Below are positions 1 to 8,710 of a stretch of DNA of 58,696 bases, one piece after another. The notes under the pieces are model-generated. The model had not been told where the DNA came from. It saw nothing but the letters and a program-made list of their open reading frames with translations, and did no database searches. Position 1 is the stretch's first letter. Every line of letters begins with the position of its first letter. The position numbers were made by a program, and so were the translations under genes. The stretch is taken from the NCBI GenBank assembly GCA_022766605.1, contig JALEOH010000001.1, forward strand, positions 1 to 58,696, given 5' to 3'. This DNA is from Ezakiella sp. (lineage in GTDB: Bacteria; Bacillota; Clostridia; Tissierellales; Peptoniphilaceae).

Positions 1-35
1 ATATTATTTATAGATATTGCATCGGTGATATCTGC

Positions 36-59
36 AAAAAAATAAGGCCGAAGCCTTAT
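36..59 (-). terminator. rsmG intrinsic terminator
   Basis: A perfect 7-bp stem (ATAAGGC/GCCTTAT) closes a TTCG tetraloop when read on the minus strand and runs into a T tract. The stem overlaps the rsmG stop codon and probably ends the rpmH-to-rsmG transcript. Confidence 0.85.
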
Positions 60-739
60 AGTGGATTGGTCTTTGGTTTATTGCCAACACGTGGATAATT
101 TTTTGGTGTTTTATTAATTTTTTTAACAATCAAAATATTTCTTTCTCCAAAGTCCATTTCTAATTTTTTTACTTCTAATACTTCTCCACCAAGAGTTTTT
201 AATGCCTTCTCACATTCATCTAGCTCTTCATCTAGACCTGGGCCTTTCATAGCGATAAATATTCCACCGACTTTTACAAATGGTAAATTGTATTCAAGTA
301 GAGTATTTAACCTAGCAACCGCTCTAGAAATGGATAGATCATATTTTTCTCTACCTTCTTTTCTTGCATAGTCCTCAGCTCTTGAATGGATGGTCTTAAT
401 ATTTTTTAGATCAAGACCAAGTATTACTTCATCTAAAAATTTAATTCTCTTATTTAGAGAATCTAGTAGCATTATATCCAAGTCTTCTTTTAGTATTTTT
501 ATTATTATCCCAGGAAAGCCTGCACCAGTACCCACATCTATCATGGATTTAATATTGTATTTTTCAATAAATGGAAGCACGCTTGCAGAGTCAATAACAT
601 GCTTTTGCCACATTTCATCATAGTCATCAATTGCAGTTAAATTCATGACCTTATTCTTTTCAATTATCATATTTAGATATTTATCAATTGATTGTTTTTT
701 CTCTGCCAATCTTTCATTTATCATCTTCTCCTCTTTCAT
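56..739 (-). CDS. rsmG: 16S rRNA (guanine-N7) methyltransferase RsmG
   Basis: RsmG (GidB) uses S-adenosylmethionine to methylate N7 of G527 in 16S rRNA. The 227-aa product has the family's usual length. The Rossmann SAM-binding motif IDVGTGAGFPGI lies near residues 67-78, followed by the SRAVARL signature of GidB proteins. The first ATG is preferred because AAAGGAGG sits about 6 nt upstream of it, which makes the gene overlap the end of mnmG by 26 nt. It is the last gene of the block before the window edge and is followed at once by a terminator. Confidence 0.97.
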   Translation of the reverse strand: MKEEKMINERLAEKKQSIDKYLNMIIEKNKVMNLTAIDDYDEMWQKHVIDSASVLPFIEKYNIKSMIDVGTGAGFPGIIIKILKEDLDIMLLDSLNKRIKFLDEVILGLDLKNIKTIHSRAEDYARKEGREKYDLSISRAVARLNTLLEYNLPFVKVGGIFIAMKGPGLDEELDECEKALKTLGGEVLEVKKLEMDFGERNILIVKKINKTPKNYPRVGNKPKTNPL

Positions 740-2600
740 GCTTCCTCCTTTCTAACTCTAGATAAATCATGAGTACATTGATATCAGAGGGGCTTACCCC
801 ACTTATGCGACTTGCTTGACTAATAGTCTCTGGTCTAATTCGATTAAGCTTATCTATCGCCTCTATCTTTAGACCTTTAATATTACTATAATCGATGTCA
901 TCAGGAAGAGGTCTATCCTCTAATTTATGCATTTTATTTATTCTACTTTCATTTTTAGCTATATATCCCTCATATTTCACTTCGGTTTCAATCAATAGCA
1001 TAAGCTCGGGATTGAGTTTAGTATTAATTGGAAATATTTTTATTAATTCATTTAGTCTTACCTCCGGTCTTTTTAGCAATTCTTTTAAATTGCTCCCCGT
1101 CTTTATTGGAGTTGAAATAGACTTTATCTTAGCATTTGTCTCTTCATTGGGATTTAATTTATAATTTTCTAATTCTTTTATCGCTTCTTCCAATAATTCT
1201 CTTCTATGAGTCATACGCTCTAGCCTATCCTTGGTTGCAAGACCAATATCATAGCCCTTTTTAGTAAGACGAAGATCTGCATTGTCCTGCCTTAATGTAA
1301 GACGATATTCTGCACGAGCTGTCATCATTCTATATGGCTCATAGCTGATTTTAGTAACCAAATCATCAATCAAAACCCCTATATATCCTTCATCCCTTTT
1401 AATAGTAAAACTATCCTTACCCAATATATTATTTGCTGCATTTATACCTGCAATTATTCCTTGAGCTGCCGCCTCCTCATATCCAGAGGATCCATTTATC
1501 TGTCCAGCAAAAAATAGATTTTTAACAGTCTTGCTCTCAAGTGTACTCTTAAGATCTGTGGCAAATATTGCATCATATTCAATTGCATAGCCTGGCCTCA
1601 TTATTTTAACATCTTCAAGTCCAGTAATCATTTTATACATCTCTTCTTGCACTTCTTCGGGCATTGAGGTGCTGACCCCTTGTACATAAAATTCATCAGT
1701 ACTTTCGCTTTCTGGCTCTAAAAAAACTTGATGGTCATCCCTGTCTGGGAAGCGCTTTACCTTATCCTCGATACTAGGACAATATCTTGGCCCTGTTCCT
1801 TCAATTGCACCAGAATACAAAGCCGATTTATCCATATTAGCTCTAATATAATCATGCATTTTCTTAGTTGTATGAGTTAAATAGCAATTTAACTGTTCTC
1901 TTTTTATATCTTCTTCATCATTTAAAAACGAAAATGGTGTAATAGTCTTATCTCCCTCTTGTACTTCCATAAGCTCGATATTTAGACTCTTTTTATCAAC
2001 ACGAGCGGGAGTTCCAGTCTTTAATCTTCTAAGAACTATGCCATGTTTTTTTAGATTGTCACTCAATATATTGGACGGAAAGCGTCCATCTGGACCCGAT
2101 TCAAATATATTTTGTCCAATATAGACCTTACCCTTAAGATAAGTTCCAGTTGCAAGTATTACAGCCTTTGAATAGATTTTTCTCCCATCGCGAACGACAA
2201 TTCCTTTAACGCAATTATTTTCTATTATAATATCAATAGCTTCCATCTGACGCAGGCGAAGATTTTTGGTATTTTCTAATTTCTGCTTCATATATTCATG
2301 ATATTTAATCTTATCTGCTTGTACGCGGAGCGAATGAACAGCAGGCCCCTTTGATGTATTTAACATTCTAGATTGTATAAAGCTTTTATCGATATTTAAG
2401 CCCATATATCCGCCAAGAGCATCAATCTCACGCACTAAATGCCCCTTGCCCGTTCCACCTATATTGGGATTACAGCTAAGAGCAGCAATTCCATCTAAAT
2501 TCATAGTTATTATTAAAGTATTTATTCCCATATTAGCAGCAGCTATTGCTGCCTCACATCCAGCATGCCCTGCTCCAACTACAATTAAATCATATTCCAT
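714..2600 (-). CDS. mnmG: tRNA uridine-5-carboxymethylaminomethyl modification enzyme MnmG
   Basis: MnmG (GidA) is the FAD-dependent partner of MnmE in installing the cmnm5U modification at the wobble uridine of some tRNAs. The 628-aa product has typical length. The N-terminal dinucleotide motif VGAGHAGCEAA at residues 8-18, the CNPNIGGTGKGH block near residue 43 and the C-terminal GidA-associated helical domain are all present. mnmE lies directly upstream, 11 nt away, so the two partners are co-transcribed. Confidence 0.98.
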   Translation of the reverse strand: MEYDLIVVGAGHAGCEAAIAAANMGINTLIITMNLDGIAALSCNPNIGGTGKGHLVREIDALGGYMGLNIDKSFIQSRMLNTSKGPAVHSLRVQADKIKYHEYMKQKLENTKNLRLRQMEAIDIIIENNCVKGIVVRDGRKIYSKAVILATGTYLKGKVYIGQNIFESGPDGRFPSNILSDNLKKHGIVLRRLKTGTPARVDKKSLNIELMEVQEGDKTITPFSFLNDEEDIKREQLNCYLTHTTKKMHDYIRANMDKSALYSGAIEGTGPRYCPSIEDKVKRFPDRDDHQVFLEPESESTDEFYVQGVSTSMPEEVQEEMYKMITGLEDVKIMRPGYAIEYDAIFATDLKSTLESKTVKNLFFAGQINGSSGYEEAAAQGIIAGINAANNILGKDSFTIKRDEGYIGVLIDDLVTKISYEPYRMMTARAEYRLTLRQDNADLRLTKKGYDIGLATKDRLERMTHRRELLEEAIKELENYKLNPNEETNAKIKSISTPIKTGSNLKELLKRPEVRLNELIKIFPINTKLNPELMLLIETEVKYEGYIAKNESRINKMHKLEDRPLPDDIDYSNIKGLKIEAIDKLNRIRPETISQASRISGVSPSDINVLMIYLELERRKHERGEDDK

Positions 2601-2611
2601 AAATCACCATA

Positions 2612-3940
2612 TTATTTTCCTACACAAAAATCTTGAAATACTCTATCTATCAAATCCTCATCGCCAGATCTTCCTAAAATCGAATATAAATCGTCAAGAG
2701 CAAGCCTTAAAGAAACCTCGACTATTTCAAAGGGCATTAGATCAATATCGCGTCTTGCAAGATATAGATTTTCTCTAGCAGATAAGAGCGCCTCCTTATG
2801 TCTTATATTAAAGACCGAAAGATATTCTCCATCTATGTCTGTGATAAATATTTCCTTAATCATCTGCATCAGCTCGCGAACTCCTCTATCCTCTTTTAAA
2901 CTTGCGATTAGTATTTTATCTCCATATCTATCTAGCCTAGAAATATCGAGCTCAATCCCCTTATCCTCTTTATTTACTACGATGATCTTTTCCTTATCGC
3001 TCACCGACTCCAATATCTCGATATCACCCTTATTTAAGCTCTCCGATCCATCTAATACGACTATTACTATATCCGCCTCGCGTGCAGCCTTATGACTGAG
3101 TTCAATCCCCTTTGATTCAACTATCTCCTCGGTCTCTCTTATGCCCGCAGTATCGATTAAATGTAAATATAGTCCATCATATGAGATATATTCTTCTATA
3201 GTGTCCCTTGTGGTTCCTGGAATTTCGGTTACTATTGCTCGCTCTTTATTTGTAATTGCATTTAATAATGAACTCTTGCCGACATTTGGCCTTCCAATTA
3301 TCGCCGTCTTAATTCCTTCTCGAATATAATTAGATCTTTTTTCATCTTGTAAAAACTGATCTATCCTCTCTACAATAAAATTTATCTTATCTTCCATGTC
3401 GTCAACATCACCAAGCTCAGGATAATCAATTTTCGCTTCGCACTCGGCAATTAAATTCAATAGTTCTTCTATCAAGCTTTCTAATTTTTCACTTAATTTT
3501 CCACCCAATATTTTGGTATAAAGTCCTTGTTCCTCTTTTGTTTGCGAGTCAATTATGCCCTCTACTGCTTCTGCTTCAAGTAGATCTATTCTTCCATTTA
3601 AAAAGGCGAGTTTAGTGAATTCTCCAGCCTCTGCAGGAACGGCTCCAAGCTTTAATAATATCTCATAAATATATAGGCTAGTAACATATCCTCCGTGGCA
3701 GTATATCTCAACCATATCCTCGCGAGTATAAGTCTTTGGAGCCTTAAAATAACAAGCAAGGCACTCGTCAACCACCTCATTATCGTAGACTATATGACCA
3801 TAGTGCATATATCTTGGCATTATATCCGCATTTGTCTTAAAAATATTTTTTAAAATATTTAAAGACTCATCTCCAGACATCCTTACTATTCCAATCCCAC
3901 CACGACCAGGTGGTGTGGCAATCGCAGCAATTGTTCTCAT
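2612..3940 (-). CDS. mnmE: tRNA modification GTPase MnmE
   Basis: MnmE is the GTPase partner of MnmG in wobble-uridine modification. The 442-aa product has the N-terminal folate-binding domain and an inserted G domain with GRPNVGKSSLLNA (G1), DTAGIRE (G3) and NKED (G4). It ends with the C-terminal FCVGK form of the conserved C(I/V/L)GK motif. Initiation is odd: the ATG comes 3 nt after the T tract of an intrinsic terminator that ends jag, and no Shine-Dalgarno sequence is visible. Expression therefore needs terminator read-through or a promoter not recognised here. Confidence 0.97.
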   Translation of the reverse strand: MRTIAAIATPPGRGGIGIVRMSGDESLNILKNIFKTNADIMPRYMHYGHIVYDNEVVDECLACYFKAPKTYTREDMVEIYCHGGYVTSLYIYEILLKLGAVPAEAGEFTKLAFLNGRIDLLEAEAVEGIIDSQTKEEQGLYTKILGGKLSEKLESLIEELLNLIAECEAKIDYPELGDVDDMEDKINFIVERIDQFLQDEKRSNYIREGIKTAIIGRPNVGKSSLLNAITNKERAIVTEIPGTTRDTIEEYISYDGLYLHLIDTAGIRETEEIVESKGIELSHKAAREADIVIVVLDGSESLNKGDIEILESVSDKEKIIVVNKEDKGIELDISRLDRYGDKILIASLKEDRGVRELMQMIKEIFITDIDGEYLSVFNIRHKEALLSARENLYLARRDIDLMPFEIVEVSLRLALDDLYSILGRSGDEDLIDRVFQDFCVGK

Positions 3941-3943
3941 AGC

Positions 3944-3964
3944 AAAAAACCCGCTATTGCGGGT
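3944..3964 (-). terminator. terminator between jag and mnmE
   Basis: Minus-strand stem ACCCGC/GCGGGT with a 4-nt loop is followed directly by six Ts. It overlaps the jag stop codon and ends 3 nt before the mnmE start codon, so it probably attenuates transcription into mnmE-mnmG-rsmG. Confidence 0.75.
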
Positions 3965-4865
3965 CCCTCGTAATTACTATTGCTCTTCTTGGTTCTTCTC
4001 CTTCAGAATGTGTAGAGACGCCTTCAATCTTAGATATCTCTTTGTGGGCTATACGCCTATCATATGGATTCATTGGTCTCATACGATATTCGCCGTCATT
4101 AATTGCCCTTTCTGCACATTTTCTAGCAATGCTTCTAATATCTTCTTTGTGACTGTAAACATAATCTCCACAATCGACCTCTATGATTAGATCTCCTTCA
4201 TAACGACTACGAATAAATTGTCCACAAATATAGCTAATTGCATTTAAAGTATCGCCCCTCTTGCCAATTAAGCGTGAATTTAAATTATAATCATCAAGAA
4301 CTATGTCCAAAACGACATTTTCCTCTTCTTTTCTTTCGTCTATAACTTCTACCTTGCCATCAAAGCCCATCTTTATAACAAGATCTTCTAAAAACACCCT
4401 AGTCATCTCAATGATCTCTTCATCATCAGTTATAACTTCGATATCATCGAGTAATTGAGATCTTCTTGGTCTAGACTTCTTTTTCTCGTCTTTATCCTTT
4501 AACTTGTCGATGCCATCTTCTATCTTTTCGCTCGCATCGTCATATAATTCCTTAGCCTTATCAGTTGTGCTAGAAATAAAATCCTTTGCATCATCTACAA
4601 AATCATCGAGTTTATCTCCAAACTTATCTATCAAATCTCTGTTGTTCTCTTTTTCATCCAAACTGTTAGCAATAAGGCTTTCACTATCTTTAGCATCTCT
4701 TCTAACAACGGTAACCGTAGCATTTTTAGCTCCTAGTCCTAAAAATCCCTTGGAAGGCTCTTCTTCTACGATTATTTCCACCTCGTCTTTAGTTGCATTT
4801 AAAACCTTGAGTGCCTCTGATACTGCTTCTTCCACTGTCTTCATTTCAAGAGTAATTTTATCCAT
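3954..4865 (-). CDS. jag: RNA-binding protein Jag/KhpB
   Basis: Jag (KhpB) binds RNA and affects cell elongation and sporulation in Gram-positive bacteria. The 303-aa product has an N-terminal Jag_N domain (about residues 3-55, with the KGFLGLGAK signature), a long acidic lysine/aspartate-rich linker (about 70-145), a KH domain (about 150-225, with RLIGKRGDTLNA) and a C-terminal R3H domain near residues 240-300. It starts directly after the yidC stop codon, the usual arrangement. The linker is longer than in many homologues. Confidence 0.93.
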   Translation of the reverse strand: MDKITLEMKTVEEAVSEALKVLNATKDEVEIIVEEEPSKGFLGLGAKNATVTVVRRDAKDSESLIANSLDEKENNRDLIDKFGDKLDDFVDDAKDFISSTTDKAKELYDDASEKIEDGIDKLKDKDEKKKSRPRRSQLLDDIEVITDDEEIIEMTRVFLEDLVIKMGFDGKVEVIDERKEEENVVLDIVLDDYNLNSRLIGKRGDTLNAISYICGQFIRSRYEGDLIIEVDCGDYVYSHKEDIRSIARKCAERAINDGEYRMRPMNPYDRRIAHKEISKIEGVSTHSEGEEPRRAIVITRDPQ

Positions 4866-5576
4866 CTATTTCTCCTTCTTCTTAAACAAAAGATCCCAAT
4901 TGGTTATAAGTGATTGAATTACTGTAAATAATGTACTTGTAGTCCAATATAGTGCAAATCCACCTGCATATTTTCTTGAAAACCAAAATATCATAATTGG
5001 CATTAAAATATTCATCATTTGCATTTGCTGAGCCTGAGCTTGTTGCTCCGCTGTACCTACTTTTGGAGTAGTAAGCGTTTGCAAATATGTTGTTACACCA
5101 TTTATAAGTGGTAGACCAAACCAGTATGGATCTGGCAGTGTCAGGTCTTTTATCCACAAAAAGGACTTTAGCATTCCCTCATACATCCCTGCCTCATGAA
5201 ATACATATACTCCTAAATCACTCATTACTCGAATAAATGCAAGTATAACAGGAAATTGTATCAATAGCGGCAAACAGCCTCCCGTTAGACTAGCGCCATT
5301 CTCGCGATAGAGCTGTTGAATTTTAATATTAGCAGTCTGTGGGTCATGCTTAAATTTTATTTGAATCTCCTGCGCTTGTGGCTGAAGTTCCTGGGTCTTT
5401 TTCATCTGCTTAGAGCTTCTAAGCTGTAATGGAAGGACCATTAGTTTTATAATAATCGTGGTTATTATGATTGTTATTGCCAAAAAACTGAAATTTTCTG
5501 GCTCTTCTCCAATTTTAGAGACTAGATCGTATACAAATCTCATCAAATAACCGAGTAATTGTGCAATTAAATTCAT
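4866..5576 (-). CDS. yidC: membrane protein insertase YidC
   Basis: YidC/Oxa1 inserts and folds proteins in the cytoplasmic membrane. The 236-aa product is the short Gram-positive form. It has a membrane segment near residues 30-50, the positively charged cytoplasmic loop rich in Q and K, the GGCLPLLIQFP segment and further hydrophobic stretches to the C terminus. The ATG at 5576 is chosen over an upstream TTG because AAAGGAAG precedes it at proper spacing. No lipobox signal is evident at the N terminus. Confidence 0.95.
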   Translation of the reverse strand: MNLIAQLLGYLMRFVYDLVSKIGEEPENFSFLAITIIITTIIIKLMVLPLQLRSSKQMKKTQELQPQAQEIQIKFKHDPQTANIKIQQLYRENGASLTGGCLPLLIQFPVILAFIRVMSDLGVYVFHEAGMYEGMLKSFLWIKDLTLPDPYWFGLPLINGVTTYLQTLTTPKVGTAEQQAQAQQMQMMNILMPIMIFWFSRKYAGGFALYWTTSTLFTVIQSLITNWDLLFKKKEK

Positions 5577-5593
5577 AAATCTTCCTTTCAAAC

Positions 5594-5809
5594 TTATGGA
5601 AGGGGATCATATCCTCCTTCGCAAAATGGATTACACCTTAAAATTCGCTTTAAGCTGAGGAAGCTTGCCTTAAAAAAATTATATTTTTTAAATGCTTCAA
5701 GTGCATACTGGCTACAAGTCGGAGTAAAACGACAATGAGCTCCTGGAAATACATATTTGGATATATATTTTTGATAAAATAGTATCAACTTAATTGCAAT
5801 ATATCTCAC
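5594..5809 (-). CDS. yidD: membrane protein insertion efficiency factor YidD
   Basis: YidD is a small, membrane-associated amphipathic protein assisting YidC-dependent insertion. The 71-aa product carries the family signature CRFTPTCSQYALEA and ends RCNPFCEGGYDPLP, as is usual. It uses a GTG start that overlaps the rnpA stop codon by 4 nt (GTGA), indicating translational coupling. Confidence 0.96.
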   Translation of the reverse strand: MRYIAIKLILFYQKYISKYVFPGAHCRFTPTCSQYALEAFKKYNFFKASFLSLKRILRCNPFCEGGYDPLP

Positions 5810-6132
5810 TTTAACAACTTCCCCTGCTTTAAAACATGAATTAAATTTTTTCGAAGCTCCTTGTAGGTTAAGTCTAGAACTCCAACTTTCGGGATAATTA
5901 TTACCGTAAAATCCTTTATATTTGGCATCAATTCTTCCAAAATAGCTCTAATTCTTCTTTTTATAAGATTTCTCTTAACCGCATTTCCATGCTTCTTGCT
6001 CACAACAATTCCGAATTTTTTGGCCCCACCACGAAATCTAATTAAAAAATTTCTATTACCAGCTGTGGTTGACCTTTTGTATAGAGCATCAAAATCGGCT
6101 GCTCTACGCAGCCTGTTCTCGTCTTTTAGCAT
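5806..6132 (-). CDS. rnpA: ribonuclease P protein component
   Basis: RnpA is the protein subunit of RNase P, which with the catalytic RNA removes tRNA 5' leaders. The 108-aa product begins in the typical LKDENRLRRAADF style and has the basic RNR-type signature GNAVKRNLIKRRIRA near residues 48-62. It overlaps the rpmH stop codon by one base (TAATG). Confidence 0.96.
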   Translation of the reverse strand: MLKDENRLRRAADFDALYKRSTTAGNRNFLIRFRGGAKKFGIVVSKKHGNAVKRNLIKRRIRAILEELMPNIKDFTVIIIPKVGVLDLTYKELRKNLIHVLKQGKLLK

Positions 6133-6266
6133 TAAGCAGATAAAACCTTTCTGCCCTTTGCTCTTCTTCTTTTTAGTACTTTGCGTCCTGCTGTAGTTCT
6201 CATTCTTTGTCTGAAACCGTGTACCTTCTTTCTTTGCCTATTCTTAGGTTGAAATGTTCTCTTCAC
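6132..6266 (-). CDS. rpmH: 50S ribosomal protein L34
   Basis: Conceptual translation of this short frame gives a 44-aa, highly basic protein beginning [19 protein letters not shown] and ending GRKVLSA, diagnostic of ribosomal protein L34. It uses a GTG start preceded by AAGGAGG. It is the first gene of the conserved rpmH-rnpA-yidD-yidC-jag block. The neighbouring dnaA found in many bacteria is absent here. Confidence 0.96.
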   Translation of the reverse strand: MKRTFQPKNRQRKKVHGFRQRMRTTAGRKVLKRRRAKGRKVLSA

Positions 6267-6294
6267 GACAATACACCTCCTTCAAATATAAAAT

Positions 6295-6313
6295 ATTTGA
6301 GCCAAGCTCAAAT
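6295..6313 (-). promoter_or_regulatory. hairpin in rpmH leader
   Basis: A perfect 8-bp inverted repeat (ATTTGAGC/GCTCAAAT) with a 3-nt loop lies in the 5' leader of rpmH, between its promoter and ribosome binding site. Its function is unknown; it could affect mRNA stability or translation. Confidence 0.45.
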
Positions 6314-6327
6314 TCATTCACTTATTT

Positions 6328-6356
6328 ATTTTACCATAAAATTAAGATTTTGTAAA
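6328..6356 (-). promoter_or_regulatory. sigma-70-type promoter of rpmH operon
   Basis: On the minus strand TTTACA and TAAAAT are separated by 17 nt, about 60 nt upstream of the rpmH GTG. This fits a vegetative promoter for the rpmH-rsmG block. Confidence 0.65.
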
Positions 6357-6370
6357 GGATTTTTCAATAA

Positions 6371-6393
6371 AAAACCTCCCTAATTTAGGAAGG
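6371..6393 (-). terminator. arcC terminator
   Basis: An interrupted stem pairing CCTTCCTAA with TTAGGGAGG is followed on the minus strand by a T run, just after the arcC stop. Confidence 0.75.
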
Positions 6394-6399
6394 ATTTTA

Positions 6400-7326
6400 T
6401 CATTTGCAAACAATAGTTCCAGCTTCTCCTCTAATTCCCTCAACTAATTTATCAAGAGAGGTGATAAGAGTTTCACGATTATCTCCGCTTTTTACAAACT
6501 CGATTGCACTCTCTATCTTTGGTAACATCGAGCCTGCGGGGAATTGACCTTCTTTAATATATTCTTCTGCTTCCGCTATAGTTATTCTAGACAAATTCTT
6601 TTGCTCGGGAGTATTAAAGTTTATGGCAACTTGTTCCACTCCTGTCAATATAACAAGATGAGTGCATTCGCATTCAGCTGCTAGCATAACAGAAGTTCTG
6701 TCCTTATCTATAACAGCATCGATTGCGATTAATCCATCGTCTTTTTTTATTACTGGAATTCCTCCACCTCCGCCTGCAATTAGACATTCTCCACGGTCGA
6801 TCATCTCCTTGATCAATTTCTTTTCTATAATCTCAAGTGGCATTGGACTTGCAACTACTTCGCGATATCCCCTGCCCGAGTCTTCAATCATAGTTTTTCC
6901 ATTTTTCGCCATCTCATCGGATTGCTCTTTAGTATAAAAAGCTCCTATTGGCTTAGTTGGATTGTGAAAGCTTGGATCCTCCTTATCGACCAATACTCTA
7001 GTAATAACAGTAGGTACCTCAGACTTAACTCCAATTTTTTTCAACTCATTTTCAATGGCGTTGGACAGTTGATATCCTATAAATCCCTGACTCATTGCAA
7101 CGCACTCGGATAGTGGCATGGTCTCAGTAAGTTTAGTCATCGCACCGACATCGATGCTAGTCTTAATATATCCTACTTGCGGACCATTCCCATGACAAAT
7201 AACAACCTCATTGCCATCTTTTATAAGCTGAGCTATTGGAGATGCAATTACATTTACAGATCTTAATAGATCATTGTAGAAAGTGCCTAGAGCATTTCCG
7301 CCAAGTGAAATTAAAATTCTCTTCAT
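6400..7326 (-). CDS. arcC: carbamate kinase
   Basis: Carbamate kinase reversibly transfers phosphate from carbamoyl phosphate to ADP, making ATP in arginine, agmatine or purine-derivative fermentation. The 308-aa product contains ISLGGNALG at the N terminus, CHGNGPQVG, and the GGGGGIPV nucleotide-binding block, all typical. An in-frame start 12 nt upstream exists, but GGAGGG lies 6 nt before the ATG at 7326, so this start is preferred. No arginine deiminase or ornithine carbamoyltransferase gene is adjacent; the gene stands alone between its own terminator and a divergent dps-like gene. Confidence 0.95.
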   Translation of the reverse strand: MKRILISLGGNALGTFYNDLLRSVNVIASPIAQLIKDGNEVVICHGNGPQVGYIKTSIDVGAMTKLTETMPLSECVAMSQGFIGYQLSNAIENELKKIGVKSEVPTVITRVLVDKEDPSFHNPTKPIGAFYTKEQSDEMAKNGKTMIEDSGRGYREVVASPMPLEIIEKKLIKEMIDRGECLIAGGGGGIPVIKKDDGLIAIDAVIDKDRTSVMLAAECECTHLVILTGVEQVAINFNTPEQKNLSRITIAEAEEYIKEGQFPAGSMLPKIESAIEFVKSGDNRETLITSLDKLVEGIRGEAGTIVCK

Positions 7327-7487
7327 ATATCCCTCCATAAACGATATATCGTTATTTTATCACAAACTATCAACTAAATGCAAGTATTTGTCCACCTTGA
7401 GATAAATAATATTGAAACTTTATTCTCTATCTAAGAGGTATTTTGATACAGTTATTAGGTTAAATGTTTAATCATAGTACAATTGGG

Positions 7488-7530
7488 TATAATTATATTG
7501 TGTGATTGTAAATCAATCTACAATATAATT
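7488..7530 (+). promoter_or_regulatory. dps promoter -10 with large inverted-repeat operator
   Basis: A consensus -10 TATAAT (7488-7493) is directly overlapped by a perfect 11-bp inverted repeat, AATTATATTGT at 7491-7501 and ACAATATAATT at 7520-7530, separated by 18 nt. A smaller imperfect ATTGTA...TACAAT repeat is nested inside. No strong -35 is seen. Position over the -10 and start site suggests a repressor operator, or a hairpin at the mRNA 5' end. Confidence 0.5.
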
Positions 7531-7544
7531 ATTAGGAGGAAATA

Positions 7545-7970
7545 ATGAATAAGAAAAATGTTTTAATTGCAGATTTATTAGTAGGATATGTCAAACTTCA
7601 CAATATCCACTTCAATGTAGTGGGGAATGGATTTAAGGAAGCTCATGAATATTTTGAGCATCTATATGATGATGTGCACGATTTCTACGATGAGGTTGCA
7701 GAAAGAGTGAGAATGGACGGCGATATTCCTGTTGCATCTGTTAAAAAATATCTCGAGTTAACCACAATAAAAGATGCTGAAGATAAAGAACATTCAATTG
7801 AAGAAGCTTATAAGATCGCATTAGATCTATATAAGAGCTTTAAAAACAGCGTTCACGAATTGAGAAAAGAAGCTGATGAAAAAGGAGATTATGCATGGGT
7901 TGGACTAATGGAAGATATTGCAGACAATCTCGATAAAGAAATTTGGATGATGGAATCCTTTTTAAAATAA
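7545..7970 (+). CDS. dps: Dps/ferritin-like DNA-protection protein
   Basis: Dps proteins form 12-subunit cages that oxidise and store iron and protect DNA from oxidative damage. The 141-aa product is a four-helix ferritin-like protein with the Dps signature: YVKLHNIHFNVVG (ferroxidase histidines) followed by DDVHDFYDEVAERVRMDGD carrying the conserved acidic residues. It is somewhat shorter than the usual 150-180 aa because it lacks an extended N-terminal tail. A strong AGGAGG precedes the ATG. It is monocistronic, with its own terminator. The inverted repeat over the promoter suggests peroxide- or metal-responsive control, which is inference. Confidence 0.9.
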   Translation: MNKKNVLIADLLVGYVKLHNIHFNVVGNGFKEAHEYFEHLYDDVHDFYDEVAERVRMDGDIPVASVKKYLELTTIKDAEDKEHSIEEAYKIALDLYKSFKNSVHELRKEADEKGDYAWVGLMEDIADNLDKEIWMMESFLK

Positions 7971-7975
7971 TGAAA

Positions 7976-8006
7976 AATAGCTTGTAGATTGCAAGCTATT
8001 TTTTTG
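7976..8006 (+). terminator. dps terminator
   Basis: Perfect stem AATAGCTTG/CAAGCTATT with a 7-nt loop and a T run lies just after the dps stop codon. Confidence 0.9.
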
Positions 8007-8062
8007 TCCATATCTCCAATAGATAATAATTGCGACGACTAATAAAGAAAATTAGGTGTCAT

Positions 8063-8695
8063 TTAGACCACAAATTTCGGTGGAAATGTCTCGTCCATGT
8101 CCCTAGCTATTTCAAATAAATCTTCTCCCGGCTTAACAATATGAACGACCCATGATGCATCAATTCTCCAAAGATTTGCCTGCACGCTAAATTCATTCCA
8201 AATATCTATATCAAATATCCTAGTCCACGATTCTTTGATCTCCCTTTCAATATCTGGAAACATTCCCTTATACTTCCCGCTTATAAAATTAAATTGATCC
8301 TTAACTCCAAGCAATTTGATTTTATCTTTAAATCTTTTAGCATCATCTTCATCCTTTGGAATATAGATGTTATTTAATACATGGTCCCATTTAGCTCCAT
8401 CAAAATATATTACTTCCTCAAGCGGGACTCTTAGACAATAGACTAGTTCTTTTTGCACAGGTTTTAAACAATTGTTTTTGCTTACTGAGCACCATATCGG
8501 ATACTCTGCCTCACTAGATCTTCTAACCCTTTTTTCTGCCTCGCGTACAAAAAATCTATATTTTTCCGTAAAGAAATCTGCAATATCGCCCATATGAAGC
8601 CTTACATATATCTCTTTATTTGTTATCTCACCTTTGTTTTTCAGTTCATAATATGAATTTTCATGCTGTCTCGTATATAAATTTACATATTCCAT
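8063..8695 (-). CDS. DUF3841 family protein
   Basis: The 210-aa product resembles DUF3841 proteins (recognised from memory): an N-terminal LYTRQHENSYYEL, a YPIWCSVSKNN segment, LRVPLEEVIYFDGAKWDHVLN in the middle, and an ESWTRIFDI motif. It has no signal peptide or membrane segment and its function is unknown. GGAGG lies 7 nt before the ATG, but a strong intrinsic terminator sits 16 nt upstream on the same strand. Transcription must therefore begin inside or beyond that hairpin, or read through it. Confidence 0.75.
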   Translation of the reverse strand: MEYVNLYTRQHENSYYELKNKGEITNKEIYVRLHMGDIADFFTEKYRFFVREAEKRVRRSSEAEYPIWCSVSKNNCLKPVQKELVYCLRVPLEEVIYFDGAKWDHVLNNIYIPKDEDDAKRFKDKIKLLGVKDQFNFISGKYKGMFPDIEREIKESWTRIFDIDIWNEFSVQANLWRIDASWVVHIVKPGEDLFEIARDMDETFPPKFVV

Positions 8696-8710
8696 AATTC
8701 CTCCATATAT

